Of a DNA stretch of 64,000 nucleotides, positions 41,584 through 51,949 are shown piece by piece. Location of the stretch: assembly GCF_000017505.1 (NCBI RefSeq), contig NC_009675.1, positions 1,798,001-1,862,000 of the forward strand, written 5' to 3'. Both the position numbers and the translations under genes were made by a program. Positions within the stretch are counted from its first letter, which is position 1. Every line of letters starts with the position of its first letter. The stretch is from Anaeromyxobacter sp. Fw109-5. GTDB lineage: Bacteria > Myxococcota > Myxococcia > Myxococcales > Anaeromyxobacteraceae. Under the pieces are notes generated by a model. It was not told the DNA's origin and searched no databases. It saw nothing but the letters and a program-made list of their open reading frames with translations.

Positions 41584-42815
41584 CGCGCGCCCCGGCGGCT
41601 CGGCGCGACGTCCCGGTCCTCTTCCTCTCGCGCTCCCTCCGGCTCTTCGCGTACGGGCTCGTGTCGGTCGTGCTCGCGCTCCACCTCTCCGCGGCGGGCT
41701 TCGGCGAACGGGCGATCGGGGCGCTCTTCACGCTGACGCTGCTCGGCGACACGGCGCTCTCGTTCTGGATCACCACCCGCGCGGATCGCTGGGGCCGGCG
41801 GCGCATGCTGGTCCTCGGCGCCGTGCTCATGGCGCTCGCGGGCGGGATCTTCGCGGCCACGACGTCGTTCGCGCTCCTCCTCCTGGCGGCCACGGTCGGC
41901 GTGGTGAGCCCGTCCGGCAACGAGGTCGGGCCGTTCCTCGCGGTCGAGCAGGCGGCGCTCGCGCAGGAGCTGCCCCCGGCGCGGCGGACCTCCGCCTTCG
42001 CCTGGTACCAGCTCGCCGGGGCCGGGGCGACCGCGCTCGGCGCGCTCGCCGGGGGAGCCCTGGCCGGCGGGCTGCAGGCGCGGGGCGTCGCGCCGCTCGC
42101 GAGCTACCGCGCCGTGATGGCGGCGTACGGGGTCGCGGGGCTCGCCCTCGCGGCGGTGTTCACCCGCCTCACGCCCGCGGTCGAGGCGCGGCCGGCGACC
42201 CGAGGCGCGGCCGCCCCCGCGCGGCTCGGGCTGCACCGCTCGCGCGGGACGGTCCTCCGCCTCTCCGCGCTCTTCTCGCTGGACGCCTTCGCCGGCGGCT
42301 TCGTGGTGCAGAGCTTCGTCGCCTGGTGGTTCCACGCCCGCTTCGGCGTGGGCCCGGCGAAGCTCGGCGCGATCTTCTTCGGCGCGAACCTGCTCGCCGG
42401 CGTCTCGGCGCTCTCCGCCGCCTGGATCGCGCGCCGCATCGGGCTCGTGAACACCATGGTCGCGACGCACCTGCCGTCGAACGTGCTCCTCGTCATGGTG
42501 CCGCTGATGCCGACCTTGCCGCTCGCGATCGGCGTGCTGCTGCTACGGTTCTCGATCTCGCAGATGGACGTCCCCACGCGCCAGTCGTACACGATGGCGG
42601 TGGTCGCGCCCGACGAGCGCTCCGCGGCGGCGGGCGTGACCGGCATCGCGCGCACCATCGGCGCCGCCCTCGCCCCGCTCGCGGCCGGCCCGCTCTACGC
42701 GAGCGCGGCGCTCGCGTCCGTCCCGTTCTTCGTCTCGGGCGGGCTGAAGATCCTCTACGACCTCGTGCTGTGGCGGAGCTTCCGCAGGGTGGTGCCGGAC
42801 GAGGAGCGGGCCTAG
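41580..42815 (+). CDS. MFS transporter
   Basis: A 411-residue inner-membrane protein with 12 hydrophobic segments and the motif ITTRADRWGRRRMLVLGA between helices 2 and 3 (GxxxDRxGRRR). A Gly/Ala-rich helix 5 region (AGAGATALGALAGGALAGGL) precedes the central basic loop (around residue 210). Substrate is not evident. ATG 41580 overlaps the DUF3037 stop. It is the last gene of the HipA-like/DUF3037/MFS cluster, before the SDR gene 102 bases on. Confidence 0.88.
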   Translation: MTRAPAARRDVPVLFLSRSLRLFAYGLVSVVLALHLSAAGFGERAIGALFTLTLLGDTALSFWITTRADRWGRRRMLVLGAVLMALAGGIFAATTSFALLLLAATVGVVSPSGNEVGPFLAVEQAALAQELPPARRTSAFAWYQLAGAGATALGALAGGALAGGLQARGVAPLASYRAVMAAYGVAGLALAAVFTRLTPAVEARPATRGAAAPARLGLHRSRGTVLRLSALFSLDAFAGGFVVQSFVAWWFHARFGVGPAKLGAIFFGANLLAGVSALSAAWIARRIGLVNTMVATHLPSNVLLVMVPLMPTLPLAIGVLLLRFSISQMDVPTRQSYTMAVVAPDERSAAAGVTGIARTIGAALAPLAAGPLYASAALASVPFFVSGGLKILYDLVLWRSFRRVVPDEERA

Positions 42816-42917
42816 AACCCGGGTCTGGGTCCACCGCGCGGCTGACGGACGGGCGAGCGCACCGGCGGCGCGCGATCGAGCTCGACCGCGACCCGGTGCT
42901 GGGACGGGAGGGATGGC

Positions 42918-43709
42918 ATGGACTTGCAGCTCGCGGGAAGGACCGCCGTGGTCACCGCCGGCACGGCGGGGATCGGGCACGCCATCGCGGCCGAGCTCGC
43001 GGCCGAGGGGGCTCACGTCGTCGTCACCGGGCGCTCGCGGGAGACGCTCGAGGGCGCCCTCGCCGCGCTCCCCGACAGCGTGCGCGACCGGGTCCGCGGA
43101 GTGGCCGCCGACGTCGGGACCGCGGAAGGTGCGGCGGCGCTGGTGCGAGCGGTGCCGCGGGCGGACATCCTCGTGAACAACCTCGGCGTCTACGAGCCGA
43201 GGCCGTTCGAGGAGATCCCGGACGCGGACTGGGCGCGGCTCTTCGAGGTGAACGTGATGAGCGGCGTGCGGCTCTCGCGCGCCTACCTGCCCGGTATGCG
43301 CGCGAGCGGCTGGGGCCGGATCCTCTTCATCTCGAGCGAGTCGGCGTTCGCCATCCCGGCGGAGATGATCCACTACGGGATGACCAAGGCGGCGCAGGTC
43401 GCGGTCGCGCGCGGCATCGCGGAGACGACGAAGGGAACCCGGATCACCTCGAACGTGGTGCTGCCCGGGCCGACGCGGTCGGCGGGCATCGTCGAGTTCC
43501 TCCACCGCATGTCCTCGAACCCGGCCGCGAGCGACGCCGAGGTGGAGCGGGAGTTCTTCGAGAGGCACCGCCCGGCGTCCCTCCTCCAGCGGCTCATCGA
43601 CGCCCGCGAGGTGGCGCACCTCGTGGCGTACCTGGCGAGCCCGCTCTCCTCGGCGACGAACGGCGCCGCGCTCCGCGTCGAGGGTGGCCTGCTGCGTCAG
43701 GTCGGGTGA
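42918..43709 (+). CDS. Short-chain dehydrogenase/reductase
   Basis: A 263-residue classical SDR. Cofactor loop TAGTAGIGHAIA (residues 13-24), where the Arg in VVTGRSRE favours NADP(H). NNLGVYEP stands for NNAG, Ser in ILFISSESAF and the YxxxK pair in IHYGMTKAA complete the catalytic tetrad. The C-terminal LASPLSSATNGAALRVEGGLL is the usual SDR ending. GGGAGGG precedes the ATG. Substrate is unknown. Confidence 0.92.
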   Translation: MDLQLAGRTAVVTAGTAGIGHAIAAELAAEGAHVVVTGRSRETLEGALAALPDSVRDRVRGVAADVGTAEGAAALVRAVPRADILVNNLGVYEPRPFEEIPDADWARLFEVNVMSGVRLSRAYLPGMRASGWGRILFISSESAFAIPAEMIHYGMTKAAQVAVARGIAETTKGTRITSNVVLPGPTRSAGIVEFLHRMSSNPAASDAEVEREFFERHRPASLLQRLIDAREVAHLVAYLASPLSSATNGAALRVEGGLLRQVG

Positions 43710-43744
43710 GCGCTCGGCCCGCGGGCGGTGGCCGGTTCGCTGCC

Positions 43745-44158
43745 CTAGTGGTGCGCGGGCGGCTGCGCCTCCGTGCCCTGCTGGGCGCGCGAGGCGGTGC
43801 GGCCCTCGGCGTAGTGCTCCATGCCGGCGACGTCGATGATGACGCAGGCCTCGTCCCCGACCGTCCATGCGTCGTGGCCGGGCGGGATGGTGACGTAGTC
43901 GCCTGCGGCCATCTCCGCCTCCTCGCCGTCGTCCATCACGAGGTGCATCCGGCCCGAGACCACGTAGCCGGAGTGCGCGGCCTGGCAGCTCCGCGTGCCG
44001 GCGATCGGCTTCACGTGCGTCGACCATCGCCAGCCCGGCTCGAAGACGCCTCGGCCGACGGTCCCCTCGCCGAACCTCAGGATCTCCGCGTGTCCCTTGT
44101 CCGCGAACGGACGGGTCTCGTCGGGAGAGGAAAACCGCTTGATCGAGATGTGCGCCAT
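43745..44158 (-). CDS. Cupin-domain protein
   Basis: A 137-residue single-cupin protein. The first motif is HSGYVVSGRMHLVMDDGEE (close to the G(X)5HXH region but with the His reduced), the second GDYVTIPPGHDAWTV. Its metal ligands appear incomplete. The last 20 residues are Gln/His/Ala-rich. It is convergent with the SDR gene (36 bases between the stops). A small hairpin (CACCGG 44181-44186 with CCGGTG 44193-44198) is in its 5' region. Confidence 0.85.
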   Translation of the reverse strand: MAHISIKRFSSPDETRPFADKGHAEILRFGEGTVGRGVFEPGWRWSTHVKPIAGTRSCQAAHSGYVVSGRMHLVMDDGEEAEMAAGDYVTIPPGHDAWTVGDEACVIIDVAGMEHYAEGRTASRAQQGTEAQPPAHH

Positions 44159-44378
44159 GGCGACGACCTCCAGTTCCGGCCACCGGACGCAGCCGGTGAG
44201 CCACGGTGCTCCGCTAATTGACGACGATCAAGACGCTGCCCGCGGTCGTCGGGGGGCGCCCGGAAGGGCTCGGTGAGCGAGCGGAACGCGCGCGGGTGTC
44301 TCGCCGCGAAGGACGAGGAGGGCGCGAGGCCGCCCGGACACCCCTCGCCCGCGCGCCCGAGCGGCTGGTGCAGGTCCG

Positions 44379-45416
44379 TCAGCGGCCCGGCGCGTGGATC
44401 TGGTCGAACAGGCCGCCGTCCGCGAAGTGCCTCGCCTGCGCGCTCGCCCAGCCTCCGAAGACGGCGTCCACGGTGAACAGCCGTAGCTTGGGGAAGCGGT
44501 CCTCGTACCGGGCCGCCACCGAGGCCAGGCGCGGTCGATAGTGGTGTCGCGCGGCGATCTCCTGGCCCTCCTCCGAGTGCAGGAACTGCACGTACGCCTC
44601 CGCGAGCTCGCGCGTGCCATGCCGTTCCACGACGGCATCCACCACCGCCACCGGCGGCTCGGCGAGGATGCTCTCCTCGGGCACGACGAGCTCGAGGCCG
44701 CCGTGACCGAGCTTCTCCATCGCCAGCAGGGCCTCGCTCTCCCAGGCGAGGAGCACGTCGCCGATCCCGCGCGCGACGAACGTCGTCGTGGAGCCACGCG
44801 CTCCCGAGTCGAGCACCGGCACGTTCGCGTAGAGGGCGCGGACGAACGCCAGCGCCTGGGCCTCGTCGCCGCCGCCCTTCTCGAGGGCGTGGGCCCACGC
44901 GGCGAGGTAGCTCCAGCGCGCGCCGCCCGACGTCTTCGGGTTCGGCGTGATCACCTGGACGCCCGGCTTCACGAGGTCGTCCCAGGCGCGGATGCCCTTC
45001 GGGTTCCCCTCGCGGACGAGGAAGACGATCGTGGAGGTGAAGGGCGCGGCGCCGCCGGGGCGCCGCCCGGCCCAGTCCGGCGCGACGAGCCCGGCCCTGC
45101 CGAGCGCGTCGACGTCGTAGCCGAGCGCGAGCGTCACCACGTCCGCCTCCAGCCCGTCGATCACCGAGCGGGCCTGCTTGCCGGAGCCGCCGTGCGACTG
45201 CCTCACGGTGACCTCCTGGCCCGTGCGCGACCTCCATCGACGCGCGAACGCCGCGCTCGCCTCCCCGTAGAGCTCGCGGGTCGAGTCGTAGGAGACGTTG
45301 AGCAGCTCGGCGCGCGCGGGCTTCTCCGACGTGGCGCCGCGGCACGCGCCGAGCGCCGCGAGGAGCGCCAGGCCGCCGAAGGCCGCGAGCGCCGCGGAGC
45401 TGCGCCTCGCCGTCAC
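44379..45416 (-). CDS. Sulfate ABC transporter substrate-binding lipoprotein
   Basis: A 345-residue solute-binding protein of the Sbp/CysP sulfate/thiosulfate family. The signal ends in a lipobox (ALGAC, Cys25), so it is lipid-anchored, unlike the soluble E. coli Sbp. [30 protein letters not shown] and [18 protein letters not shown] are the sulfate-binding signatures. The GTG start at 45416 overlaps the cysA stop (GTGA). It is the last gene of the leftward sulfate operon and delivers sulfate to CysTWA. Confidence 0.92.
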   Translation of the reverse strand: MTARRSSAALAAFGGLALLAALGACRGATSEKPARAELLNVSYDSTRELYGEASAAFARRWRSRTGQEVTVRQSHGGSGKQARSVIDGLEADVVTLALGYDVDALGRAGLVAPDWAGRRPGGAAPFTSTIVFLVREGNPKGIRAWDDLVKPGVQVITPNPKTSGGARWSYLAAWAHALEKGGGDEAQALAFVRALYANVPVLDSGARGSTTTFVARGIGDVLLAWESEALLAMEKLGHGGLELVVPEESILAEPPVAVVDAVVERHGTRELAEAYVQFLHSEEGQEIAARHHYRPRLASVAARYEDRFPKLRLFTVDAVFGGWASAQARHFADGGLFDQIHAPGR

Positions 45417-46492
45417 AGCCCGCTCGCGGTGAGGCTGTCGAGCTCGCCGCCGCCCGCGGGGAAGACCCGCACGCGCCGCGGCGCGAGGTGGACGGCGTCG
45501 CCGGGGGCGAGCGCGAGCGCCTCGCTCTTGCGGAGATCCAGCTCCGCCTCGACGGCGCCGCCGAACCCGGGCGCGGAGAGCTCGACGCGCACGGCCGCGC
45601 CGAGCGGCAGCACGCGCTCGACGTTCGCCGCGAAGGAGCCGGGGACGGGCGCGCGGTGGATCTCGATCTCGTGGGGGCGCACGAAGACGTGCGCCTGGGC
45701 GCGGCTCGTGGCGGCGGCGGGCGCGGCGAACTCGAGGTCGTTCACGTACGCGCGGTCGCCCTCGACCCAGCCGTGGAACGCGTTCACGGCGCCGAGGAAG
45801 CGCATCACGAACGGGCTCGCCGGCTCCTCGAACACCTGCGCCGGCGTGCCGATCTGCTCGACGCGCCCGCTGTTCATGAGCACGACGCGGTCGGAGACCT
45901 CGAACGCCTCCTCCTGGTCGTGCGTCACGAAGACGCTCGTGACGTGCAGCTCGTCGTGGAGCCGGCGCAGCCAGCGGCGGAGCTCCTGGCGGACGCGGGC
46001 GTCGAGCGCGCCGAACGGCTCGTCGAGGAGGAGGATCCGCGGCTCGGTGGCGAGGGCGCGCGCCAGCGCCACGCGCTGGCGCTGCCCGCCGGACAGCTGC
46101 CGCGGGTAGCGGCCCTTGAGGCCGTCGAGCTGCACGAGCCGGAGCAGCTCCGTGACGCGCGCCGAGATCTCGGCGCGGGGCCTCCTCCGCACGCGGAGCG
46201 CGAACGCGACGTTCTCCTCCACCGTCATGTGCCGGAAGAGGGCGTAGTGCTGGAACACCACGCCGACGTTCCGCTCCCGGGCGCTGCGCGCGGAGACCTC
46301 CTCGCCGCCGTGCCGCACCTCGCCGGCGTCGGCGGCCTCCAGGCCGGCGATGATGCGGAGCAGGGTCGTCTTCCCGCAGCCGGAGGGCCCGAGGAGCGCG
46401 ACGAGCTCGCCCTCCGGGATCTCCAGGGAGACGTCGCGCAGGACGGGGTTCCCGTCGAACGCCTTGTGCACGCCGCTGACGGCGATGCTCAT
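45413..46492 (-). CDS. cysA: Sulfate ABC transporter ATP-binding protein
   Basis: A 359-residue ATPase. Walker [12 protein letters not shown]-loop VFQHYALF, signature [15 protein letters not shown], Walker [13 protein letters not shown], switch His [14 protein letters not shown]-terminal regulatory region ([11 protein letters not shown]) of the TOBE type follows. This is the CysA/MalK class importer subunit that powers sulfate uptake. The ATG overlaps the cysW stop by 4 bases. Placement among cysT, cysW and sbp supports the assignment. Confidence 0.95.
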   Translation of the reverse strand: MSIAVSGVHKAFDGNPVLRDVSLEIPEGELVALLGPSGCGKTTLLRIIAGLEAADAGEVRHGGEEVSARSARERNVGVVFQHYALFRHMTVEENVAFALRVRRRPRAEISARVTELLRLVQLDGLKGRYPRQLSGGQRQRVALARALATEPRILLLDEPFGALDARVRQELRRWLRRLHDELHVTSVFVTHDQEEAFEVSDRVVLMNSGRVEQIGTPAQVFEEPASPFVMRFLGAVNAFHGWVEGDRAYVNDLEFAAPAAATSRAQAHVFVRPHEIEIHRAPVPGSFAANVERVLPLGAAVRVELSAPGFGGAVEAELDLRKSEALALAPGDAVHLAPRRVRVFPAGGGELDSLTASGL

Positions 46493-47448
46493 GGGGTGCT
46501 CCGCGGGACGGCGCGCCGCCCGGCTCGAGGGTTCCACTCGAGCGCGCGCTTCGCGACGAGCGTGACGAGGGCGAGGACGAAGAGCAGCGACGCCACCGCG
46601 AAGGCCGCCTGGAAGGCGTACTCGCCGTACAGGATCTCGACCTGGAGCGGGAGGGTGTTCGTGACGCCTCGGATGTGGCCGGAGACCACGGAGACGGCGC
46701 CGAACTCGCCCATCGCGCGGGCGTTGCAGAGGATGACTCCGTACAGGAGGCTCCACTTCACGTTGGGCAGCGTGACGCGGGTGAGGATCTGCCATCCGCT
46801 GGCGCCGAGCACGAGGGCGGCCTCCTCCTCCTCGACCCCCTGCGCCTCCATGAACGGGATGAGCTCCCGCGCGACGAAGGGGAAGGTCACGAAGACGGTC
46901 GCGAGGACGATGCCGGGCACCGCGAACACGATCTTCACGTCGTGGGCGATGAGCCACGGCCCCAGCCATCCGTGCGCGCCGAAGAGGAGCACGGTCATCA
47001 TCCCGGAGATGACCGGCGAGACGCCGAACGGCAGGTCGATGAGCGACACGAGGAAGCTCTTGCCGGCGTAGCGGAAGCGGGTCACCGACCAGGCCGCGGC
47101 GAGCCCGAAGACCGCGTTGAGCGGGACCGCGACCGCCGCGACGAGCAGGGTCAGCTTCACGGCCGCGAGGGCGTCGGGATCGACGAGGGCCCTCCAGTAG
47201 AGCGTCACCCCCCCGCGCAGCGCCTCGGCGAGGACCGTCGCGGCCGGGACGAGCACGAACCCCGCGATGAACAGCAGCGCGAGGCCGACGAGCGTCCGGC
47301 GCACCCAGGGCGGATCCTCCGTCGCCCGGCGCGGCCGCTTCGCCGGGCGGGCGAGGCGGGGCGGCCCGACGCCGGCCGCGTCGGGCAGGGGAAGCGAGGC
47401 GGCCGCCGGCGGGACGAGCTCGGAGCGCGCGAGGGCGGGCGAGGTCAT
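46489..47448 (-). CDS. cysW: Sulfate ABC transporter permease CysW
   Basis: A 319-residue inner-membrane permease. About 50 variable residues (Pro/Arg-rich) precede six helices, starting [19 protein letters not shown]. The EAA-type coupling motif is [20 protein letters not shown], followed by [24 protein letters not shown] is the CysW family stretch. The extended N-terminus is unusual in length. Its stop overlaps the cysA ATG. It pairs with CysT to form the translocation channel. Confidence 0.94.
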   Translation of the reverse strand: MTSPALARSELVPPAAASLPLPDAAGVGPPRLARPAKRPRRATEDPPWVRRTLVGLALLFIAGFVLVPAATVLAEALRGGVTLYWRALVDPDALAAVKLTLLVAAVAVPLNAVFGLAAAWSVTRFRYAGKSFLVSLIDLPFGVSPVISGMMTVLLFGAHGWLGPWLIAHDVKIVFAVPGIVLATVFVTFPFVARELIPFMEAQGVEEEEAALVLGASGWQILTRVTLPNVKWSLLYGVILCNARAMGEFGAVSVVSGHIRGVTNTLPLQVEILYGEYAFQAAFAVASLLFVLALVTLVAKRALEWNPRAGRRAVPRSTP

Positions 47449-48284
47449 GCCGTCCCCGTGCGCGTCCGCGTCCAGGCCTGAAGCCGGTTGATCGACACCA
47501 GCAGGACGAAGGACGCGCCGAGGAGCACCGTCGCGATCGCGGCGGCGCCCGCGTAGTCGAACTGCTCGAGCCGCGTCATGATGAGGAGCGGCGCGATCTC
47601 CGTCCGGAGCGGCATGTTCCCGGAGATGAACACCACCGAGCCGTACTCGCCGAGCGCGCGCGCGAAGGCGAGCGCGAACCCGGTGAGCGCGGCGGGGACG
47701 ACGGCGGGGAGGAGGATGCGCCGGAAGGTCTGCCAGCGCGTCGCGCCCAGCACCGCCGCCGCCTCTTCCAGCTCCGGATCCAGGTCCTCGAGGACCGGCT
47801 GCACCGTCCGGATGACGAACGGCAGGCCGATGAACGTGAGGGCGATGGTGACGCCCAGGGGCGAGAACGCCGCCCGGATGCCGACGCGCTCGAGGTGGCG
47901 CCCGACGAAGCCGGTGGGGCCGTACACCGCGGTGAGCGCGAGGCCGCTCACGGCGGTGGGGAGCGCGAAGGGGAGGTCCACGAGCGCGTCGACGAAGGTG
48001 CGGCCAGGGAACCGGTAGCGCGCGAGGACCCAGGCGACGAGCACGCCGAAGACGACGTTCAGCGACGCCGCGACGAGCGAGGCGCCGAAGCTCAGCCGAT
48101 AGGAGGCGAGGGCGCGCGGCGAGGCGACGACGGCCCACGCGTCGGAGAGCCCGAGCGTGCTCGACCGCAGCGCCACGGTCGACAGCGGGACGAGCACGAC
48201 GAGGCACAGGTACAGCACGGTGAAGCCGGTCGAGAGCCCGAACCCGGGGAGCACCCCGCGGCGGGCGCGTGCGCGGGCGCTCAC
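47445..48284 (-). CDS. cysT: Sulfate ABC transporter permease CysT
   Basis: A 279-residue permease with six helices: [19 protein letters not shown] is the first. [21 protein letters not shown] and the coupling motif [20 protein letters not shown] identify it as CysT/CysU. GTG 48284 overlaps the cysHC stop (GTGA), and its own stop overlaps the cysW ATG, giving strict translational coupling. It is the second half of the sulfate channel. Confidence 0.94.
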   Translation of the reverse strand: MSARARARRGVLPGFGLSTGFTVLYLCLVVLVPLSTVALRSSTLGLSDAWAVVASPRALASYRLSFGASLVAASLNVVFGVLVAWVLARYRFPGRTFVDALVDLPFALPTAVSGLALTAVYGPTGFVGRHLERVGIRAAFSPLGVTIALTFIGLPFVIRTVQPVLEDLDPELEEAAAVLGATRWQTFRRILLPAVVPAALTGFALAFARALGEYGSVVFISGNMPLRTEIAPLLIMTRLEQFDYAGAAAIATVLLGASFVLLVSINRLQAWTRTRTGTA

Positions 48285-49669
48285 GAGGCGGCGACCTCGG
48301 CGGTGCCGGCTGCCGCGCCGCGAAGGAGGCCGCGCCCCCGCAGGTGATCGAGGATCCGGCGGGCCGACTCCTCGACGGTCTCGACGTCGGTGCGGACCAC
48401 CACGTCGGGGCGGGCCGGCGGCTCGTAGGGATCGGACACGCCCGTGAACCGGGTGAGCTCGCCCGCGAGCGCCTTCCGGTAGAGCCCCTTCACGTCGCGC
48501 TCCGCGAGCGTCGCCACCGGCGCCGAGACGAAGACCTCGACGAACGGCACGCCGTCGCGCTCGGCGAGCGACCGCACCTCCTCGCGCGTGGCGGCGTACG
48601 GCGAGATGGCCGCCGTGACCGCCGCGGCGCCGGTCCGGGCGAGCAGGCGCGCGACGAAGCCGATGCGCCGCACGTTGGTGTCGCGGTCCTCCTTGCTGAA
48701 GCCGAGCCCGGCCGACAGGTAGGTGCGGACCTCGTCCCCGTCCAGGATCTCGACCGGCCGCTCCGCCGCCAGCGTGTCGCGCAGGGCGTGCGAGAGGGTG
48801 CTCTTTCCGGCGCCGGAGAGCCCGGTGAGCCAGAGGATGTAGCCGCCGAGAGGGGAAGCGAGAGAGGTCGGGGTCGAGGTCGAGGTCGGGGTCGAGGTCG
48901 AGGTCGGGGTCGGGGTCGAGGTCGAGGTCGGGGTCGGGGTCGCCGTCTCGCTCGCGATCCGCAGCACCGTCGCCGGCCGCGCGTGCAGCCCGCACTCGGT
49001 CTTCGTCCGTCCCCTCCAGCGCCCGGCGCGGGGATCCTCTCCCGCGCCCACCGGCGTCGTGCACGGGGCGCAGCCGATGCTCCGGTAGCCCTGGGCGTGG
49101 AGCGGGTTCGTGGGAACGTCGTGCGCCCGCACGTGCTCCTCGACGTCGCGGCTCGACCAGGCGGCGAGCGGGTTCACCTTCACGAGCTGAAACTTCTCGT
49201 CCCACTCGACGACGGCGGCGTTGGCGCGATCGGGCGTCTGGTCCCGCCGGATCGCCGTGACCCACGCGTCGAACCGGCCGAGCTCGGCGCGGAGGGGCAG
49301 CACCTTCCGGACCTCGCAGCAGTGGTCGGGGTCCGTCTCCCAGGGGGCGGGGGCGCCCTCCGGGACCGGCGCGTCCGCCGCCGAGCTGGCGACGCGGCGG
49401 ATGGTGATCCCGTAGCGTGCCTCGAGGCGGTTCCAGAGCGCGTAGGTCTCGGGGAAGAGCGTCCCCGTGTCGATGGTGAACACGTCGAGCGGGATGCCGG
49501 CGCGGGCCGCCACGTCCACGAGCACGCAGCCCTCGGCCCCGAACCCGGTCGCGAACCCGACGCGGCCGGGGGGATACTCGGCCGCGACCGCCGCCAGGAT
49601 CTCGGCGGGCGTCTTGCCCTCGAGCGCCTCCGCCCAGCGGGCGAGCTCCTCGCGCGGGGGGGCCGTCAC
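48281..49669 (-). CDS. cysHC: Fusion of APS/PAPS reductase (CysH) and APS kinase (CysC)
   Basis: A 462-residue fusion. Residues 1-235 are the reductase: [48 protein letters not shown] (Cys117-118), CAPC (Cys200, 203) and catalytic TECGLH (Cys226). The CC...CxxC set indicates a [4Fe-4S] enzyme, typical of APS-using reductases. Residues 243-268 are a Thr/Pro/Ser linker encoded by hexamer array 5. Residues 275-462 are APS kinase ([11 protein letters not shown]-loop, [22 protein letters not shown]). GTG 49669 overlaps the cysN stop and the stop overlaps the cysT GTG. Joining two enzymes that compete for APS is unusual. Confidence 0.93.
   Translation of the reverse strand: MTAPPREELARWAEALEGKTPAEILAAVAAEYPPGRVGFATGFGAEGCVLVDVAARAGIPLDVFTIDTGTLFPETYALWNRLEARYGITIRRVASSAADAPVPEGAPAPWETDPDHCCEVRKVLPLRAELGRFDAWVTAIRRDQTPDRANAAVVEWDEKFQLVKVNPLAAWSSRDVEEHVRAHDVPTNPLHAQGYRSIGCAPCTTPVGAGEDPRAGRWRGRTKTECGLHARPATVLRIASETATPTPTSTSTPTPTSTSTPTSTSTPTSLASPLGGYILWLTGLSGAGKSTLSHALRDTLAAERPVEILDGDEVRTYLSAGLGFSKEDRDTNVRRIGFVARLLARTGAAAVTAAISPYAATREEVRSLAERDGVPFVEVFVSAPVATLAERDVKGLYRKALAGELTRFTGVSDPYEPPARPDVVVRTDVETVEESARRILDHLRGRGLLRGAAAGTAEVAAS
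48866..48943 (-). repeat. GGTCGN hexamer array 5, inside the cysHC coding sequence
   Basis: Thirteen exact six-base units (78 bases) reading on the plus strand as GGTCGG and GGTCGA, with a final GGTCGC. Length is a multiple of three, so the cysHC frame continues. It encodes a 26-residue Thr-Pro/Thr-Ser/Thr-Ala linker between the reductase and kinase domains. The units match those of array 4 in type. Confidence 0.95.
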
Positions 49670-50940
49670 AGGATCATCCCCGCCGCGACCGTGTCGTTCG
49701 TGGCCTCGTCGATCACGATGAGCGCGCCGGTGGCGCGGCTGACCGCGTACCGGTCGGCGGCGATCGGCTGCGCGAGCCGGAGGGACACGCGCGCGATGTC
49801 GTTCATGGCGAGCGTGTCGGCGGGCCGCTCGCCGAGCTCCGCGAGGTCCACCCGGAAGGCGATCTCCGAGATCGTGGCGCGCGCCTCGCGCGTCGTGTGG
49901 CGGACGAGGTAACGGCGCCCGGTCGCGAGCGGCCGCTCCGAGAGCCAGCACAGCATGGCCTCGACCTTGCGGGTCGGCTCGGGCGCCTCGCCGGCGCGGA
50001 CCAGGAGGTCGCCGCGCGAGACGTCGAGCTCGTCCTCGAGGAGCAGCGTCACGGACTGATCGCTCACCGCGTTCGCGAGCGACGCGTCGAGGAGCCGGAT
50101 CTCCTTCACGCGCGTCGAGCGGCCGGAGGGCAGCACCTGCACCGCGTCGCCCACCCGGATCTCGCCCGACTCGACCCGGCCCATGTAGCCGCGGAAGTCG
50201 TGGTGCTCGAGGGTCTGCGGCCGGCAGACCCACTGGACGGGGAAGCGGAACGGCTCCGGAGCCTCGGCGTGGCCGGGAGGGGCCTCCTCGAGCAGCTCGA
50301 GCAGCGTCGGCCCGCGGTACCACCCGAGGTTCTGGCCGCGCTCCACGACCATGTCGCCCTCGAGCGCGGACATGGGGATGAAGCGCACGTCCTCGATCCC
50401 GAGCCTCTCCGCGAACGCCAGGTAGTCTGCCTGGATCCGCTCGAAGACCTCGGAGGACCAGCCGACGAGGTCCATCTTGTTCACCGCCACCACGAGGTGC
50501 GGGATGCCGACCAGGTGGGCGAGGTACGAGTGGCGCCGCGTCTGGGTGAGCACGCCCTTGCGCGCGTCGACGAGGATCACGGCGAGGCTCGCGGTGGAGG
50601 CCGCGGTGACCATGTTGCGCGTGTACTGCTCGTGGCCCGGCGCGTCGGCGATGATGTACTTGCGCGTCCCGGTCGAGAAGTAGCGGTACGCGACGTCGAT
50701 GGTGATGCCCTGCTCGCGCTCCGCCTGCAGCCCGTCGGTGAGGAGCGAGAGATCGACCGCCTCGAGGCCGCGCTTGCGCGAGGTGCGCTCGATCGCGTGC
50801 AGCGCGTCGGCGAGGATGGACTTGGTGTCGAGGAGGAGCCGCCCGATGAGCGTGCTCTTCCCGTCGTCGACGCTGCCGCAGGTCAGGAAGCGGAGCAGGC
50901 TGTCCGCGTCGGGCGCGGGGAGTCGTTCGGCGGCGAGCAT
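49666..50940 (-). CDS. cysN: Sulfate adenylyltransferase subunit 1 (GTPase)
   Basis: A 424-residue GTPase subunit of ATP sulfurylase. The G1 motif is [16 protein letters not shown]3 is [13 protein letters not shown]4 is [25 protein letters not shown] is the switch I region, and the C-terminal half is the EF-Tu-like beta-barrel part ([17 protein letters not shown]). No CysC domain is attached, unlike NodQ-type CysN-CysC fusions; here CysC is fused to CysH. The ATG shares one base with the cysD stop (TGATG). With CysD it makes APS from ATP and sulfate. Confidence 0.96.
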   Translation of the reverse strand: MLAAERLPAPDADSLLRFLTCGSVDDGKSTLIGRLLLDTKSILADALHAIERTSRKRGLEAVDLSLLTDGLQAEREQGITIDVAYRYFSTGTRKYIIADAPGHEQYTRNMVTAASTASLAVILVDARKGVLTQTRRHSYLAHLVGIPHLVVAVNKMDLVGWSSEVFERIQADYLAFAERLGIEDVRFIPMSALEGDMVVERGQNLGWYRGPTLLELLEEAPPGHAEAPEPFRFPVQWVCRPQTLEHHDFRGYMGRVESGEIRVGDAVQVLPSGRSTRVKEIRLLDASLANAVSDQSVTLLLEDELDVSRGDLLVRAGEAPEPTRKVEAMLCWLSERPLATGRRYLVRHTTREARATISEIAFRVDLAELGERPADTLAMNDIARVSLRLAQPIAADRYAVSRATGALIVIDEATNDTVAAGMIL

Positions 50941-51860
50941 CAGAAGTACCCCTCCTTCTTGCGCTGCTCCATCGAGGCGTCGGACGTCTGGTCGTCGAGG
51001 CGCGTCGCGCCTCGCTCGGTGATGGTGGTGGTCGCGGTCTCCGCCACGATCTCGTCGAGCGTCCGGGCCGTGGACTCGACGGGGGCGGTGCAGGTGATGT
51101 CGCCCACCGTGCGGAAGCGGACCGAGAGCTCCTCGACCTGCTCGCCGGGGCGGGGCGGCGTGAGGTCCGTCACCGGCACGAGGGCGCCCCCGCGGCGCAC
51201 CACCGCGCGCCGGTGGGCGAAGTAGATGGAGGGGATCTCGAGCCGCTCGCGCGCGATGTACTGCCAGACGTCGAGCTCGGTCCAGTTGGAGATGGGGAAC
51301 ACCCTCACGTTCTCGCCCTTGTGGACGCGCGCGTTGTAGAGGTTCCACAGCTCGGGCCGCTGGTTCTTGGGGTCCCAGCCGCCGAACTCGTCGCGGAACG
51401 AGAACACGCGCTCCTTCGCGCGCGCCTTCTCCTCGTCGCGGCGCGCGCCGCCGATGCACGCGTCGAGCTCCAGCTCGGCGATCGCGTCGAGGAGCGTGAC
51501 GGACTGGTGCTTGTTGCGGGACTCGCCCGGGTGCTTCAACACGACCCGGCCGGCGCGGATCGAGTCCTCCACCGAGCGCACCACGAGCCGCTCGCGCAGC
51601 TCCGCCGCGCGGCGATCGCGGAACTCGATCACCTCGGGGTAGTTGTGCCCGGTGTCGACGTGCAGGAGCGGGAAGGGGAAGCGCCCAGGGCGGAACGCCT
51701 TCTCGGCGAGGCGCAGGAGGCAGATGGAGTCCTTGCCGCCCGAGAAGAGCAGCGCGGGGCTCGCGCACTGCCCGGCGACCTCCCGCAGGACGTGGATGGC
51801 CTCGGCCTCGAGCCAGTCGAGGTGGGTCAGGGCGCGCGTTGACGTTGGGGCGACGGCCAT
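50940..51860 (-). CDS. cysD: Sulfate adenylyltransferase subunit 2
   Basis: A 306-residue PP-loop ATP sulfurylase subunit. The nucleotide motif is [51 protein letters not shown] and [16 protein letters not shown] are CysD signatures. The C-terminal [25 protein letters not shown] part is split into the usual conserved tail ending EGYF. ATG 51860 is followed by the operon; the promoter is at 51922-51949. It is the first gene of the cysDN-HC-TWA-sbp operon. Confidence 0.96.
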   Translation of the reverse strand: MAVAPTSTRALTHLDWLEAEAIHVLREVAGQCASPALLFSGGKDSICLLRLAEKAFRPGRFPFPLLHVDTGHNYPEVIEFRDRRAAELRERLVVRSVEDSIRAGRVVLKHPGESRNKHQSVTLLDAIAELELDACIGGARRDEEKARAKERVFSFRDEFGGWDPKNQRPELWNLYNARVHKGENVRVFPISNWTELDVWQYIARERLEIPSIYFAHRRAVVRRGGALVPVTDLTPPRPGEQVEELSVRFRTVGDITCTAPVESTARTLDEIVAETATTTITERGATRLDDQTSDASMEQRKKEGYF

Positions 51861-51912
51861 TCCGCTGGATCTCCTCGGGGCGCGGCGGGAACAGCGGCGC
51901 GTCCGTGATAGC

Positions 51913-51949
51913 GGATGGCATCCTATAAAACGGACAGGCGTCAGGTCAA
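51913..51949 (-). promoter_or_regulatory. Promoter of the cys operon with a palindrome overlapping the -10 box
   Basis: On the minus strand, TTGACC (51949-51944) and TATAGG (51927-51922) are separated by 16 bases, a good sigma-70-type promoter in otherwise GC-rich DNA. The palindrome GGATGGCATCC (51913-51923) overlaps the -10 box and could be an operator for a sulfur regulator. The -10 box is about 62 bases ahead of the cysD ATG. Confidence 0.68.
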
